NCBI GenBank assembly: GCA_033961575.1
Contig: CM066727.1
Location: 620,001-684,000, forward strand
From: Aselliscus stoliczkanus
Lineage: Eukaryota > Chordata > Mammalia > Chiroptera > Hipposideridae
Length of the DNA: 64,000 nt
Direction of reading: 5' to 3'
Part shown: positions 22,387-35,163 of the stretch, piece by piece
How positions within the stretch are numbered: position 1 is the stretch's first letter
Layout: each line of letters begins with the position of its first letter
Made by a program: the position numbers and the translations under genes
Notes under the pieces: generated by a model
What the model was told of the DNA's origin: nothing
Databases searched by the model: none
The model's input: only the letters and a program-made list of their open reading frames with translations

Positions 22387-25300
22387 AAACCCAACTCCCA
22401 TCTGCTCTGTGGTGGGTCCTAGTGATGGACATGCCTTCTGCCCAGACAGCCAGGGACGTTCCGTTCACACGGGGTGTTCAGCGCACGGTCACCGTCGGGA
22501 CTGCCACATCTCTGCCGCCTCACACCGGGCGTTGAGCTAAGGAGCCGTTTACGTGGCCGCGATTCTAGCCTCGGGATACGTAAAGGGCCCTCAGGCCTGT
22601 GAGGGGGGCACTATGGAGACGCCGCACACGCTCTCGCCGTGTCCTGGGAGCCGCACTCGGCACCCACCAGGCCGCCCTGATTCTTCTCAAAGGTTCTTCT
22701 TCCCGTCCCTCGGTGAAGTCCGGGCCTGCAGTGCTGGGAGCTCACCGGGGAAGGAGGTTAGGCGTGGGGGTCCCGCCGCACCGAGAATCGCTCTCCCCCT
22801 TCAGTGCTGGCCCCTTTGGCACTGGGGCAGGAAGGGAGGGCTCCCACTGCGCCTCCCTCAGGCGCCGTCAGCTCCTTGGAGGAGGGAGAGCCTCCCTCCC
22901 TTCCCGGGCAGGGGTCAGATGACTCAGTTTCCCTTTTCCTACCCCCCCAAGTATGTCCCTCCCACAGCCTCTTCAGTCGCTGTCCTGCTGGGCATCTTTC
23001 TCTGGGAGCTGTAAGGGTCCGGTGACCCCTGCGTGTCTGCATGGGCCTTGGGGACCCGTTCCCCCGTCCCCTGTGTGTCCCTGTGCCATGCCCAGCAGCA
23101 TCCAGGCTCATCAGGAAGGTGAGGGAGCCTCCCGGGCCCAGCGGGACGGGCGGGGGGCTGTTCACTCAATTTGTCGTTGGTTCTGGAGCTGTGTTTCTGC
23201 TTCTGCATAAACGAATCTAAGCGAAGCGGAGAGCTGCGTGACGGCTGGAAGCGTGCAGGGAGGGGTCACAGACTGGGCGGCGGCGCCCACCTCCGGGCAG
23301 CGCAGGGCGAGGAGGGTGGCGGGGACAGTGGCCCCAGGCCGCCTGCGGTCTAGCTCGCGTCCTCCAGGAACACCGTGCCCCCGCCGCCCCGCGCCCGTGG
23401 GCTGAGCACCGCGCACACTGGCTCTGAGTTGCACAGCGGGCTGCGTGGCCCCTCGCCGGCGCTCCCCGCTCACCCCCCGCCGCCCGGCTGCCTCCAGTCC
23501 AGCACACACGTATGACGCTGCCCCGCAAAACACGCCTCGTCCGGTGCTTCCTGTTGCCCTGAGGCTGCTTAAGTGAAGGAAGATTTCTACTCTAGTGACT
23601 GTGGAATCATCTCCCGGGGCTGTATCTCCTCCGCTTTTCAAAGCTTGTGCATCACAATTGGCCTCCCGACCCCGCGCGTCCTCTCTCCCCAGCTGTCCGC
23701 TCGGGAGGCTCCCTGAGACGTGGGCTGGCCACATCGGCCTCGGCCTCTGAACCCTCTGTCCTGTGGTCTGAGGCCCCTCGAGACGTGAGCGGGCAGGAGC
23801 CCTCAAGGTCCTGCTGCCCTCCGGCCCTGGCGTCCGCTCAGCCCGTTTCACTGGAGGGCGGCTCCTGACCAGGGGCAGGGTCCCATTTTCCCCACAGTTA
23901 GTGTAGGAATTCTTATTTTTCACCCCCATGTTTTTCTCCACCGCCTGGAGAAGCTATGACCTCAAGTGCAAGCGCCACGTGGCCCTTTTCACCCCCCACG
24001 TACCCGTCGTGCAGGGGCGCCGTGATCAGGGACGAGGCCGCCGTGTGCCCCGCTCCGTTCGCACGATGCTCGCCGGGTGACGGGCTGCCGTCCGAGCAGG
24101 ACGGCGGTTTGCGTGTGGTGATCCTGACGTTACGTCAGGTGCACACGGCAGGCAGCGTGTGTCATGAAACCCCGCCACAGCCAGAGAACTCTTTGTGGAA
24201 GGCAATCAAACACTTCATCTACAAAATCCGCAGTCAGGAAACACGAGGGAGTGAAGACGGAAACATGCTTAACTGCCAGAGTGAGCTTTAATTTCAAATG
24301 CCAGCTGGGAAATGGCTGCGGACAGGTGGCCGCGTTTCCCAGCAGGGCTCAGCGGGCGGCGTGAGCTCGCCTGCCCTCCTCTGGCCTCGCCAGCACCTGT
24401 CAGCTGAGTCCTTCGAGGACCGAGGCCGCCCCGTCGCCCTGACAGAGTTGGTGTCACTGTGAGGTCTGCTGGACTGCTTGCTGACAAGGACATGGGCGGG
24501 GCCCTTGCCAACGGGCTGTTTCTGCTCCAGCTTCGTGTTGGGCAAATATTTTCTTTTGATTTTTTGCCGAAGGTCATTGCAGAAGCACTGGAGAATTCCA
24601 AGTGGACAAGCAGGTTTCCGTTTAGATCGATTTGACTGGGTGGACACAACTGAGTGTCTGTCGAGAGGCAGGTGAGGTAGGAGACTGCAGCAGCGGCGTG
24701 GGGCTGGACCGCTGAGAGAGGCCCGTGGGCGTGTGGACTCGCCACGGGGGTCCAGCCCCGGGGCCTGTGACATGGTGAGACCGGTGTGTAATTCGGGGAC
24801 ACGGGACACGGGAGGGGCAGGGGCAGCAATGCTGAGCCCAGCTTTGGCACGGGGAGCTGACAGGGCTGGCGGGACTCCCTGCCACAGTCCTGGTGCCACC
24901 TGTGTGCCCGTGGCCACGGGTGTGTGAGGGAGCGGCCGTGATGTGTAGCGTGTCCGAGGCCAACGTTTAACGGCCAGTGTGAGACCCTCCGGCACTCCTT
25001 CCCTCTGCCACGTGACCAATAATTTCTGTGTGGGGACAACTCCGTCAGCCTGAGTCCCAGAGTGAAAACAAAACAGGTCAGGGTCCCAGGGTGCAGCGGA
25101 CACGTGGCATTGAGTGAAAACAGACCTTTTTTTTTGGAGCCAGTATTTCGGCGTTTTTGTTGCTGTGGCGCCACATGGTCTGTGGACACAAGCGGAGGCC
25201 TAGGATGGGAAGCCCTCGAGAGAAGCGCCGGTGAGCGGCGGCAGTGAGGGGCGCGCGGGGCAGGTGGGGCGCGGGGAGGAGGGTGCCGCGGAGCTGAGCA

Positions 25301-25646
25301 GGCGGGAAGGCAGGGGCGCACGGTGCGTGGAAGCCCGTGGCCGGCCGTGCCGACGCGGCAAGCGGGGCTATGGCCCATGCGGCCACTGCGGGCGCGCTCA
25401 GGCTGGTTCTCCAGGACACGGGGCCCTCTGTCACTGCGCGGTCACTCGCTGAGGCTCAGATGTCAGCCTGCCTCTCCACAGAAGGAAGGCCTGCGTGGGT
25501 GGGGGGGGCGTGGGCGGGAGCTTGCAGCTTGAAATAGTGTGGTCCGTGGCGTCCAGGTGAAGGGAGCTGGCCGTGGGGCAGTCTGCGCGGAGGGCGCTCC
25601 TGGCAGAGCGAGCACGGCCGGGACAGAGCACGCCTGGGGACAGGCC

Positions 25647-25716
25647 TGGCGCCCGCCCCTGCACGCCGGGGCCTTGCCTCCCCTGGCGCCCGCCCCTGCA
25701 CGCCGGGGCCTTGCCT
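25647..25716. repeat. Two-copy tandem duplication, ~36-bp unit
   Basis: CTGGCGCCCGCCCCTGCACG followed by CCGGGGCCTTGCCT occurs at 25647-25680 and again at 25683-25716, separated by CC. Confidence 0.85.
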
Positions 25717-26929
25717 CTGAGGGACAGGGGAGCCCAGCGCTTTGAGCCCATGAGCGAAGGAATCTTAACTCATATTTTAACGTATCAAAAAAAAAGTTGT
25801 CCGTGACGCCACAGGCTGCAGGTGGCTGCCGCAGCTCCACCCAGCGCTCTCAGGAAGGGCTGTCACCACGGCGAGAAGGGACCTGCTTTTCACCGGGAGG
25901 AGAGGACCGTGCTCGCAGCCCCTCAGCTGGGCCCCCATGGCCTCGCTGGAGGGGGTCACAGGGACCCCATTCGCGCCTGGGAAGTTGACAGAGCAGTGAT
26001 GTGGCTTTGCTGAGCCTCCGGTGGCCTCGGAGGCCCCCAGCAATGTACCCGGCAGCAGCCCGATGCTGGTGTGGCTTTCCACTCCAAGCGTGTAAACAGG
26101 GAGCGAGCTTCGTTCATCTCCGGTGACTGCTCGCGGCCCAGAGGACTCTCAGACTCAATACAGAAACACTGTGGAGAAGAGCATTGGCTGCGCGATACTG
26201 TGAAATGCGGCCTGAGAGCCCTCAGAGTAAGTCCGTCTGTCGGAGGGATGCAGTGCAGAGAGGGCCGGGCCACCACGCCTCGCGCTGTTTGGAGCCCAGT
26301 GTCCTTGGGGTGAACGGAAGAGCCTGACACATGCCCGCTGCTGGCAGCGCGTTCCCTGCATAGACGTGGGAAGCTGCCGTCTGTGTTTGCAATTACACAT
26401 TTAGTATTTTGAAAGTGTCTTATATTCCTGCTTCGTCCAAGCTGCACAGACTCTCCCCCACTTTTCTGAGGTGCCAGGGATACACGGGACGGTCCTGACT
26501 GCCCCCTGGGAGGCACGCTGTCTTGTGTAACTTTGCTCTGAAGTCACAGCATAGGTTTGGGAGGCAGCCACAGCTGGAAAAGAGGAATACCGGGAAACAG
26601 CATTCTCTTCCTCAATTTTCTCAAATGAAAAATGCTCCATTTTTCACTCTCACACTTTCCAAAATACGGTGCCAGTCTCTTTTATGCATATATGACGCTC
26701 TAAGGTGGGATCATTTGAGAAGGAAAAAAAAACTAGAAAAAAAAATATTTTGATATTATTCTAGAAACCTTTTTTATGATTTCCTTTTAAAAATTCCTGG
26801 GCTGCCACCAAGTCTCCATCCCTAGCGACTGGCCTGCTGAAGTAGGAACTCTCATTCTGAGGGAATTCCGAGGGGGCTGAGAGGGCATTTCAACATGAAA
26901 AGGGACCCCGCTGATGGGTTTCTAGGGAG

Positions 26930-28548
26930 GAGGAAGGGAAGGTCCGGGGGGAGGCCTCGGGGGTCCCGGCCGAGTCCTGGGGCAGAGAGCAGCCTGGGAA
27001 GGTCCGGGGGAGGCCTCGGGGGTCCCCGCCAAGCCCTGGGGCAGAGAGCGGCCTGGGGAGGTCCGGGGGGAGGCCTCGGGGGTCCCCGCCAAGCCCTGGG
27101 GCAGAGAGCGGCCTGGGGAGGTCCGGGGGGAGGCCTCGGGGGTCCCGGCCAAGCCCTGGGGCAGAGAGCGGCCTGGGAAGGTCCCGGGGGAGGCCTCGGG
27201 GGTCCCCGCCAAGCCCTGGGGCAGAGAGCGGCCTGGGGAGGTCCCGGGGAGGCCTCGGGGGTCCCCGCCAAGCCCTGGGGCAGAGAGCGGCCTGGGGAGG
27301 TCCCGGGGGAGGCCTCGGGGGTCCCCGCCAAGCCCTGGGGCAGAGAGCGGCCTGGGGAGGTCCCGGGGGAGGCCTCGGGGGTCCCCGCCAAGCCCTGGGG
27401 CAGAGAGCGGCCTGGGAAGGTCCCGGGGGAGGCCTCGGGGGTCCCCGCCAAGCCCTGGGGCAGAGAGCGGCCTGGGGAGGTCCCGGGGAGGCCTCGGGGG
27501 TCCCCGCCCAGCCCTGGGGCAGAGAGCGGCCTGGGAAGGTCCGGGGGAGGCCTCGTGGGTCCCCGCCAAGCCCTGGGGCAGAGAGCGGCCTGGGGAGGTC
27601 CCGGGGAGGCCTCGGGGTCCCCGCCACCGCCTGGGGCAGAGAGCGGCCTGGGCAGGGCCCGGGGGAGGCCTCGGGGGTCCCCGCCAAGCCCTGGGGCAGA
27701 GAGCGGCCTGGGGAGGTCCCGGGGGAGGCCTCGGGGGTCCCCGCCAAGCCCTGGGGCAGAGAGCGGCCTGGGGAGGTCCCGGGGGAGGCCTCGGGGGTCC
27801 CCGCCAAGCCCTGGGGCAGAGAGCGGCCTGGGGAGGTCCCGGGGGAGGCCTCGGGGGTCCCCGCCAAGCCCTGGGGCAGAGAGCGGCCTGGGAAGGTCCT
27901 GGGGGAGGCCTCGGGGGTCCCCGCCAAGCCCTGGGGCAGAGAGCGGCCTGGGGAGGTCCGGGGGAGGCCTCGGGGGTCCCCGCCAAGCCCGGGGGGAGAG
28001 CGCGGCCTGGGAAGGTCCCGGGGAGGCCTCGGGGGTCCCCGCCAAGCCCTGGGGCAGAGAGCGGCCTGGGAAGGTCCGGGGGAGGCCTCGGGGGTCCCCG
28101 CCAAGCCCTGGGGCAGAGAGCGGCCTGGGAAGGTCCCGGGGGAGGCCTCGGGGGTCCCCGCCAAGCCCTGGGGCAGAGAGCGGCCTGGGAAGGTCCCGGG
28201 GGAGGCCTCGGGGGTCCCCGCCAAGCCCTGGGGCAGAGAGCGGCCTGGGAAGGTCCCGGGGGAGGCCTCGGGGGTCCCCGCCAAGCCCTGGGGCAGAGAG
28301 CGGCCTGGGGAGGTCCGGGGGGAGGCCTCGGGGGTCCCCGCCAAGCCCTGGGGCAGAGAGCGGCCTGGGGAGGTCCGGGGGAGGCCTCGGGGGTCCCCGC
28401 CAAGCCCTGGGGCAGAGAGCGGCCTGGGGAGGTCCGGGGGAGGCCTCGGGGGTCCCCGCCAAGCCCTGGGGCAGAGAGCGGCCTGGGGAGGTCCGGGGGA
28501 GGCCTCGGGGGTCCCCGCCAAGCCCTGGGGCAGAGAGCGGCCTGGGCC
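26930..28548. repeat. Minisatellite, 60-bp unit, about 27 copies
   Basis: The unit reads GGTCCCCGCCAAGCCCTGGG, then GCAGAGAGCGGCCTGGGGAG, then GTCCCGGGGGAGGCCTCGGG. Copies vary by one or two bases (GGGAAGG/GGGGAGG, GTCCCGG/GTCCGGG). A more diverged copy (CCCGGGGGGAGAGCGCGG) lies near 27986-28003. Because 60 is a multiple of 3 and the unit lacks stops in most frames, ORFs above 540 codons appear on both strands. They are repeat artefacts. Confidence 0.95.
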
Positions 28549-30768
28549 CTTGCTCCAACCTTGACCGCGCCTCCCAATCTCACTGTCGGCTTTTCAGTCT
28601 CCAGGTCTGTGGCTTTCCAGGGTGCCTGGCCTTGTTGGACATTATGTTATGAAATGCTAACCCTCTGTAATACAAAAATGTGTTGAACCTAGTAAGGCTG
28701 AAGCTGGCTTTTTAACAAACTGTAAAACATAGGGCATTAGAGGACCATGCCCCTTGGCGCTCTGCTGCTGACAGGGCAGCGGAGATCTTGGGCCAGAAGC
28801 GTCATTCCGGAGCCCGCCGGCCTGCGCCCCGAGGCCGCCCCACCCCCTCCGGAGCCCGGGCGAGCCACATCACTGCTGCGTGGCTCAGGCCCCTGCTGCT
28901 GGCACGGTGAGGGCCCTGCCTGCGGGGTGCCCCTGAGGCCGATGGGTCAGTGTCACGTGAAGTGCTTGCTTGGTGCAGCACAGTGATATGTGGCGAGCGT
29001 GACGGTTCTGAGTCTGTGTTCAACAGGAAACTTGCATTAGCTTTCTGCATGGCAACTATTCTTTTAGTGGCGTGTCCGGGTTTGGAATAAAGAGAATCAT
29101 TGGGAGTTAGAACAGATTTTAAACACACCGAATCACAGAATAAACCCAGTCCTGTGTGGGTGCCCCCGCCAGGCTCCTCTGCCCGGCTCTGGGCTGCAAA
29201 GCGGGGACCCCGGGGGGAGGACCCGAGTGCCTCCTTCGGGGGCTCTCAGACCGGAGGCTCCAGCGCTCTGCGAGGCTTGCAGTGTCTCAGCGTTCCTCAG
29301 AAGTGCCGGCTCTGACACTGGAGAGAGCGGGCTGTCAGCACTGATGGGCGGGAATGCAAGGTAGGAAATCAGCCATTTCAAGGACCCGCAGGAGGGGGTG
29401 CAGAGAGCTGACATTCTGGCAAAGACGAAAGGGGGCCAGGGCCCAGGTGCCAGGCAAGGCCCCCGCCCCAGGGCCCTGCACGGGCGCCGCACGGACACAC
29501 CGGACACAGCGACACGGCAGCACCCGGCCGCCCCCGGCGGGGCCAGAGAGCCCCCGCTCACTGGCCAGTCCCGTGTGGGGACTCTGGTGGCCGCGCCGTG
29601 TTGGCTCCGGCCTTGCTGCCCTGCGGCCCTGGGGCCCCCCGGGCTAGGGGCTCGGCGCCCCTGCTGGCGCCGCGCAGACCCGCAGCCTGAGGCCGGCCTC
29701 GGGTGCTTCACAGACTCGGCGCGGCGGGCGCGGCCAGCCGCCTTCTCCCCGGTTTTCTCTGCCTGTTTTCCATGGAGGGAGCGTAGGTAGGAGCTGGAAT
29801 GTGTCATGTACCTGGTTTTAAAAGCAAAAGTTACTACAACGTAAGTTTTATCACGATATAAAGTATAGTAATGATTAATTTCTGCGGAAAAAGTGACCTT
29901 AAGCCTATAGTCAATGGGCTTTGCTTAATCAGAACTTATCACTGAGGCTAGTGTTTGCTGTCCCATTTTTTAAACAAAAAAGTGAGTCATTGGGAAAAAA
30001 ATGGCATCGCATTCACTCTGCAAGCCAGCGGAGCCTGCGGCCGGCAGCCTGTCCCGCACGGTCCGGGGCCGGCCGGCCGGTGATTCCGCGTAGCGCGTCC
30101 GCTGTGGGGGCTGTGGACAAGCCTTGGAATGAAGGGCGTTCAGTGCGCCAGTCATTTAAGCGGAGCTGACCCTCTACCTGCCAACGCCCTCCCAGGTTCC
30201 CATGCTGCGAACATTTTGCAAAACAGCAAGAAGGAGGGCCAGAGAAAATTGATTTTTTTTTTAGGGCGTTTGGAAAGAGTGGCCGTTGCGATAATACAGT
30301 GGCTTGGATTTGTCAAGCTGCCCTTCCCTTCGGCCCACGCTGCATAAGCCGGACCACTTTGCAGCAGTTAGACCCGAAGGCCGCCTCGTTCCTTCCTTGC
30401 TTCCCTGCGCAGGAGAGCTGCTGGCAGCTCGCAGGGTTGTGATCGTCCCCACGGGCTTCCGGCTTCAGCTCAGGAGCCCAGCTCACTGCCAGGCTGTGCA
30501 GTGACCAGTGCCGTCAGCACTTTGTAGAAATGTGGAGTGGTCCTGATTTCCTCCATCAAGTGTCAGGCTCAAAGCACTTGTGTAAGTAGCCTCCCTTGTT
30601 ACTTTGGATGAAATTCACACTCGTAAGTGTGGACCTCAGGGCACGCACACGACTCGGGGTCTCCCGGGAATTGTGTAGCAGCCTCTAGTGCCGGCCCGAA
30701 TAACCCCTTCTCTGCCCCTTGAGTGACACTCACGGCCCGCCTTCTCTCTTCCTTTCTTTTTCTTATAG

Positions 30769-30916
30769 CCAGAGCTACCTGCAAGCTGCAAGTGACGGGC
30801 CTGCCACCCGCAGCCTGGACCCCTCTGCCAACTACAACTCCCCGAAATTCCGCTCCCGGAACCAGAGTTACATGAGAGCTGTCAGCACGCTGAGCCAGGC
30901 CAGCTGTGTGAGCCAG
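30769..30916 (+). CDS. DLGAP2: DLGAP2 exon C: second GK-binding repeat (residues 401-450)
   Basis: A pyrimidine-rich acceptor (TTCTTTTTCTTATAG) ends at 30768. The first base completes the Thr codon begun in exon B, and the next 49 codons run QSYLQAASDG to ASCVSQ. The end at 30916 is fixed by homology and by phase, because exon D starts MSEAE in phase 0. The donor there is CAG|GTCGGG, which departs from the GTRAGT consensus after the GT. RNQSYMRAV (431-439) is the second R-x-x-S-Y-x-x-A repeat, preceded by the conserved NYNSPKFRS. Reading past the donor gives about 50 more codons to a stop near 31075, but that part looks like intron. Confidence 0.93.
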
Positions 30917-33900
30917 GTCGGGGGTCCCTCCCATCCCTGTCCTCTGGGGCCCTGTCACAACAGCCGTGTCGTCCCACAAGTCTCCCTGCCAAGGGGACAG
31001 TGCCCAGCATGTCGGGGGGCCCAGGAGCAGACATGGAGTTGCCCCCCACAGATGGCAGAGCCGCGAGCTTCCTAAGACCGGCCAGTGTCGCTGACTGTGT
31101 GACGCTTACGTTGATCTGTGAGTGAGGACGGGTGGCCAGCTGGCCCCGGCCTCCCTCGCTGGGTCAGCTCGGACTGTCTGCCTCTTGCCAGGAGGTCTTC
31201 CCGGTGAAACGCGGCCAGGGGACAGCCATGCGGCGGCCAGGCTCTGACGACAGTGGCCTTGTGCCATTCCCCCAAGCCGGGCCTCTGAAGGTCCAGTAAG
31301 AAGGGTTGCAGATGTGCTGTGGGGCTTGGTGTCACTCAAGAATCGGGCTGATCAGGCTCGGCGGGCGAGTGGCTCTGAGCAGGGACAGGGCGCCACGTGA
31401 AGGGCGCGTTTCGCTCAGGCCGCCGGGTGTGCTTGGAGAGCAGCGGCTGGGTGAGCGGGGCTCAGCGCTGAGCTGAGGACAAGGCTGAGTCTGTCAGTTT
31501 TCACTCAACACGTTGCTTACTGATCTTAGCTGCCTTTAAAACCAGTGCTGGGGCTGAGCTGGGGGCTCTCAGGCTCACACTGAAGGCTTTCTTCCGCTTC
31601 CTGTGGAGCCCAGCTCAAAGCCCTTCTGCCTGTGACATTCCCAAGGCCCGTGACGCCCCTCCCGGGTCCCGGGCGCGTCAGGCCTGTGTATGGCGCCTGC
31701 CGTGACGCGGGGCTGCCGCAGGCCCCTGCACACGGCGGGCCACTTTGTCCTCAGCTCCTCAGGCCACTTTCTCATTGTGGACGTTCCACGGAGCGCTGGG
31801 ATTTGCCAGCCTGTCGGTCCAGCGGACGGCTCCCGAGCCCGTCGCCACTCTCAGAGAGCTGGGCTCCGGGCACAGCCGCCCGGCTGGCAGCTTCCCGCTC
31901 GCCCTGTGCGGTGTGTGTGCGCCGACCCCGCCCCGGGCAGAGTCACGCCCACACTGCTCACGTCTTAGCAGACCTCAGGCCCTCTGACCTTCGCCTCGCT
32001 CGATAAATGCCGATGTCCCCCTGGTCTGCTTCCAGGGGCCTGTGCTGGGTGATTCTGCCGGCCGCTCACCGAGCTCTGTCCGGGCCAGGCCGGGCTTGGG
32101 GTGCAGTGGAGCAGGACGTGGATGGTGGAGGAGGGTGACGGGGCCACGTCTCGAAGCAGTTACCTGCCTGACACCAGACGGGACCTCCCTTCCCGCACCT
32201 CGTCCCCACTGCCCTGTCCAGGGCCTGTGTCCCACACCAGCGCCAGCGGCCACACTTGCTGGGGTTTCTAGGAGACACCTGCCCTCAACTCAGTCCTCCA
32301 CAGAGCAGCCAGCAGCAACGTGTCCTTCCTGTTCTTGCAAGTGCGAGGGGGCATGTAGGTCCAAAAAGCAGCCCTGTCCCCAAGCCTCGCACTGGCTCCT
32401 TGCTGCACGAGGAGGTGAAGGCCCCAGAGGGAAGAGACCAGGCAGGGCCGCTCAGGTGGCCTCGGCCGTGCCCATGGCGCGTCCGCCTGCGCCTTCTCCC
32501 CGCTAGAACGCGTTTCTTGTCATCTCAAAACTAGTCCCGACACCTGGCTCTCAGGGTCTCTGTGACCCAGTGTTCGTCTGCCGTAAGCCGGGGTTCGCTG
32601 TGGGGTCCTGCCGAGGCCGTGCACGGCGTGCAGCTCCGTCCTGGTCCCCATCACGACGCCTCTTTCTGTCATGCACCCTTTTTGTTAATTGTGGTCAAAT
32701 ACACATAACCTGAAATTTACCACCCGAACCATTTTGAGTGCACAGTTCCGGGCACTACGTACGGTCAGGTGGATGTGCAAACACCCCACGGTCTCCAGAG
32801 CTTTCCCATCTTGAAGAACTCAAACTCTGCTTTCACTGAACACCCCACACCCGTGCTGGCACCCACGGCACCCACGCTGTCTCTGACGCGCTCGGGGCCT
32901 CACACACGAGGAATCACGCAGCATCTGCTTGTCCCTCTGTCTGGGATCTGCCGCTGAGCGTGTCCTCGGGGTCTGTCCATGTGGCAGCACGTGCAGATTT
33001 CCATCCTTTTCGGGCTGAGCGCTGCGCGTGTGGATGGACCACGTGTGGCTGTCCTGCCTGTTGCTGGGCCCTCGCTGCCGCCCCTTGGCCCCTGTGGAGC
33101 TGTGCCGAGGACGTGGGGCGAGTGTCCGCCCGCTGTTTCCGGTCCTGCGGAAATGACCTCTGCGTCAGAAGCTGCTGCTCTGAGCTTCCCGAGGGACTGC
33201 AGGACGGCGTCCGCAGGGGCCACAGCGTCCCGTGTCCCCACCAGCAGGGCACCAGGCCTCCAGTGTCCCCGTGTCATGCTCACCTGTGACTGTCCTGTCG
33301 TGACCTCCGAGAAGCCGGCATTGGCTCTACGTGGAGCCGCTGCCACAAAAGGACAGTCGCCCCCTGACCCTGTCACCCTCACCTTTTCCTGATTTTCTCT
33401 GCTTCATCGTACCCCATCCTCTAGAACAGTTGGAGTTGCGTTTCTGAGTTTATGGCTCACAAAACCAGCAGTGGGGTGTGTCGGGCCACATGCATTCCCG
33501 CTGGCCTAGGCGCCCGGTCGCCCCCGACTGAGCCTGCGTTGGGCTCCAGTGCAGTTTTGTCCACTTCTGCAGATCCCCCTCAAGCTCGGGGAACACCTCA
33601 CCTCTCGGGGAGCGGATGGCTTCTGTGCCTCTCGGTCAACGGAGAATCTTCTCAGCCACTTTCTGTTTGTTTGGGGAGCAGGGCCTCGCTGGAGGCATCA
33701 GCCGATCAGGACTCGCGTTGATCTTTGTGGGGCGCACATGCCAGTCAGACGTGTCTTCTTAAGGGGGAGCCCTCCTGGGCCAAAAACTGCATCCTGCTGA
33801 CACTCGCAACTCCACTCAGACTATGACCTTTTCAAGTTGTCTCACGTGGATCTTTGACATAAATGGCATAAAACAACCTGAGGCTTTTTGATAACATTCC

Positions 33901-35163
33901 ACATAAGGGGAACCTTAGGTTGAAAGAAACTTGTAGTCCGGAAAATGTCACGTTTGAAACCAGTGTGAGTGTGTCTGATGCGTCTCACTCACGGGGTGCC
34001 TGAGGCCCCCCTGCAGGGAGGGTCCTGGGGCGTCTGCCCCGATGGTCTGTCTCCAGCCGGCGTCAGCGGCTCAGGCCCGTCAGATCAGCAAGCTTGCCCC
34101 TCGGGTCTCTCTGGGCTTTTCTGGCCGCACAGCCACAGCTGTTCTCTCCTGCACGGTGGCCTGGGCTGTTGTGTGTGGACTCAGCTAGCGTGTCAGGAGC
34201 CTCGGGCGACGGCAGCGGAGCCTGCTGCCCATCTGCCACTCGAAGTGGGCAGAGGCATCACGTTTGTCCCCTGTCAGGGGCATCTGATTGTTTTACCCGA
34301 TTCTACTCGGTGAGCAGTGAGAGGAAAAGAACTGATCTGGTGTTTAAAACAATACTTTTCTTATTTATCTGGAATATAATCCCGGGCTGGTGGTGACATT
34401 TAAGCGGTGGGAGGGCAGCTGGACGTGCGAGGCTGTGACGAGAGCGGGGCGTGGGCAGCATGGCACCGCAGCGGCGTCACCTGACGTCCAGATGAGGCCC
34501 AGCTTTCTGGCCCAGGCCCCCCCCCCCGCCCTCAGCCCTGTGAGCCCAGGGCAGGACGGACGGACACGGGGACCACCTGGAGGGGGCCCAGCGGGCGCGC
34601 AGCTCCGCCCCAGCCCTGACTGCCCCCCTGCACGCGGCTCCCGGAGGCCCACGAGGCGGACCCCACGGATAGCAGCAGTGGGGGGCCGTTATCAGAGCCC
34701 CCCCGCGCACACTGGCTGCGTCGCCCCTGCGCCGCTGAGGTCTGTCCGTGAGCAGTCACACATTTCTAGTCAGGTTCCGCTTCCCTTAAAATTCTTACCC
34801 TTTCTCCCACCCCATCCTCTTCAGCCTTGTGTCGGTGCCGTATTTCACTTCACCGCATTTCCACTTAAAACCAGATTTGGCCTATGGGAAATACGCGAGC
34901 ATGACCACCTGGGGGCCTCGGGGAGCGCGTGTCCCCCCACTGCTGGCCCCCGGCTCCCCACAGAGGCCCTGCGTGCACCCCTGAGCTCCCCACTGTCCAA
35001 AGCCTTGGTCAGGTTTTCAGTGTTTTCTAAGAATGACCCAGTGAACTATTTCCCAAGCTTAAGAGCTTCCCAGTGCCGACTTCAGACTAATGAAGCTGAA
35101 ACCTAAGCGTCAGCGAGGCCGGGTGCCTTCTGCCGGCTCCTGACTGCTCTGCGTGTGTTGCAG
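30917..35163 (+). other. DLGAP2: DLGAP2 intron C-D
   Basis: The 4.2-kb intron has no SINE. An old L1-like fragment lies at 32680-33080. The rest is GC-rich unique-looking sequence with no recognised exon. Confidence 0.75.
32680..33080 (+). mobile_element. Old mammalian L1 fragment
   Basis: TTAATTGTGGTCAAATACAC, ATAACCTGAAATTTACCACC, GAACCATTTTGAGTGCACAG and later GTCTGTCCATGTGGCAGCA follow, with many substitutions, a sequence common in old mammalian L1 elements (recalled). It is CpG-decayed in part and non-coding. Confidence 0.65.

Larger units (their letters stand above)
15595..30768 (+). other. DLGAP2: DLGAP2 intron B-C
   Basis: This is the largest intron in the window (15.2 kb). It contains SINEs at 17598, 18954 and 21980, remnants of old L1 at about 18640-18850 and 20430-20560, an inverted pair of MLT1-like LTRs (21012-21645) and the 60-bp minisatellite (26930-28548). 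CpG-rich blocks occur at 23260-23540 and 25220-25740, and a small tandem duplication at 25647-25716. Nothing coding was recognised in 15595-17590, 22390-26900 or 28550-30768. Confidence 0.75.

Noticed and set aside
26852..28652. Reading frames of 543-585 codons on both strands
   Set aside because: Produced by the stop-free 60-bp repeat; no start context, domain or splice support.
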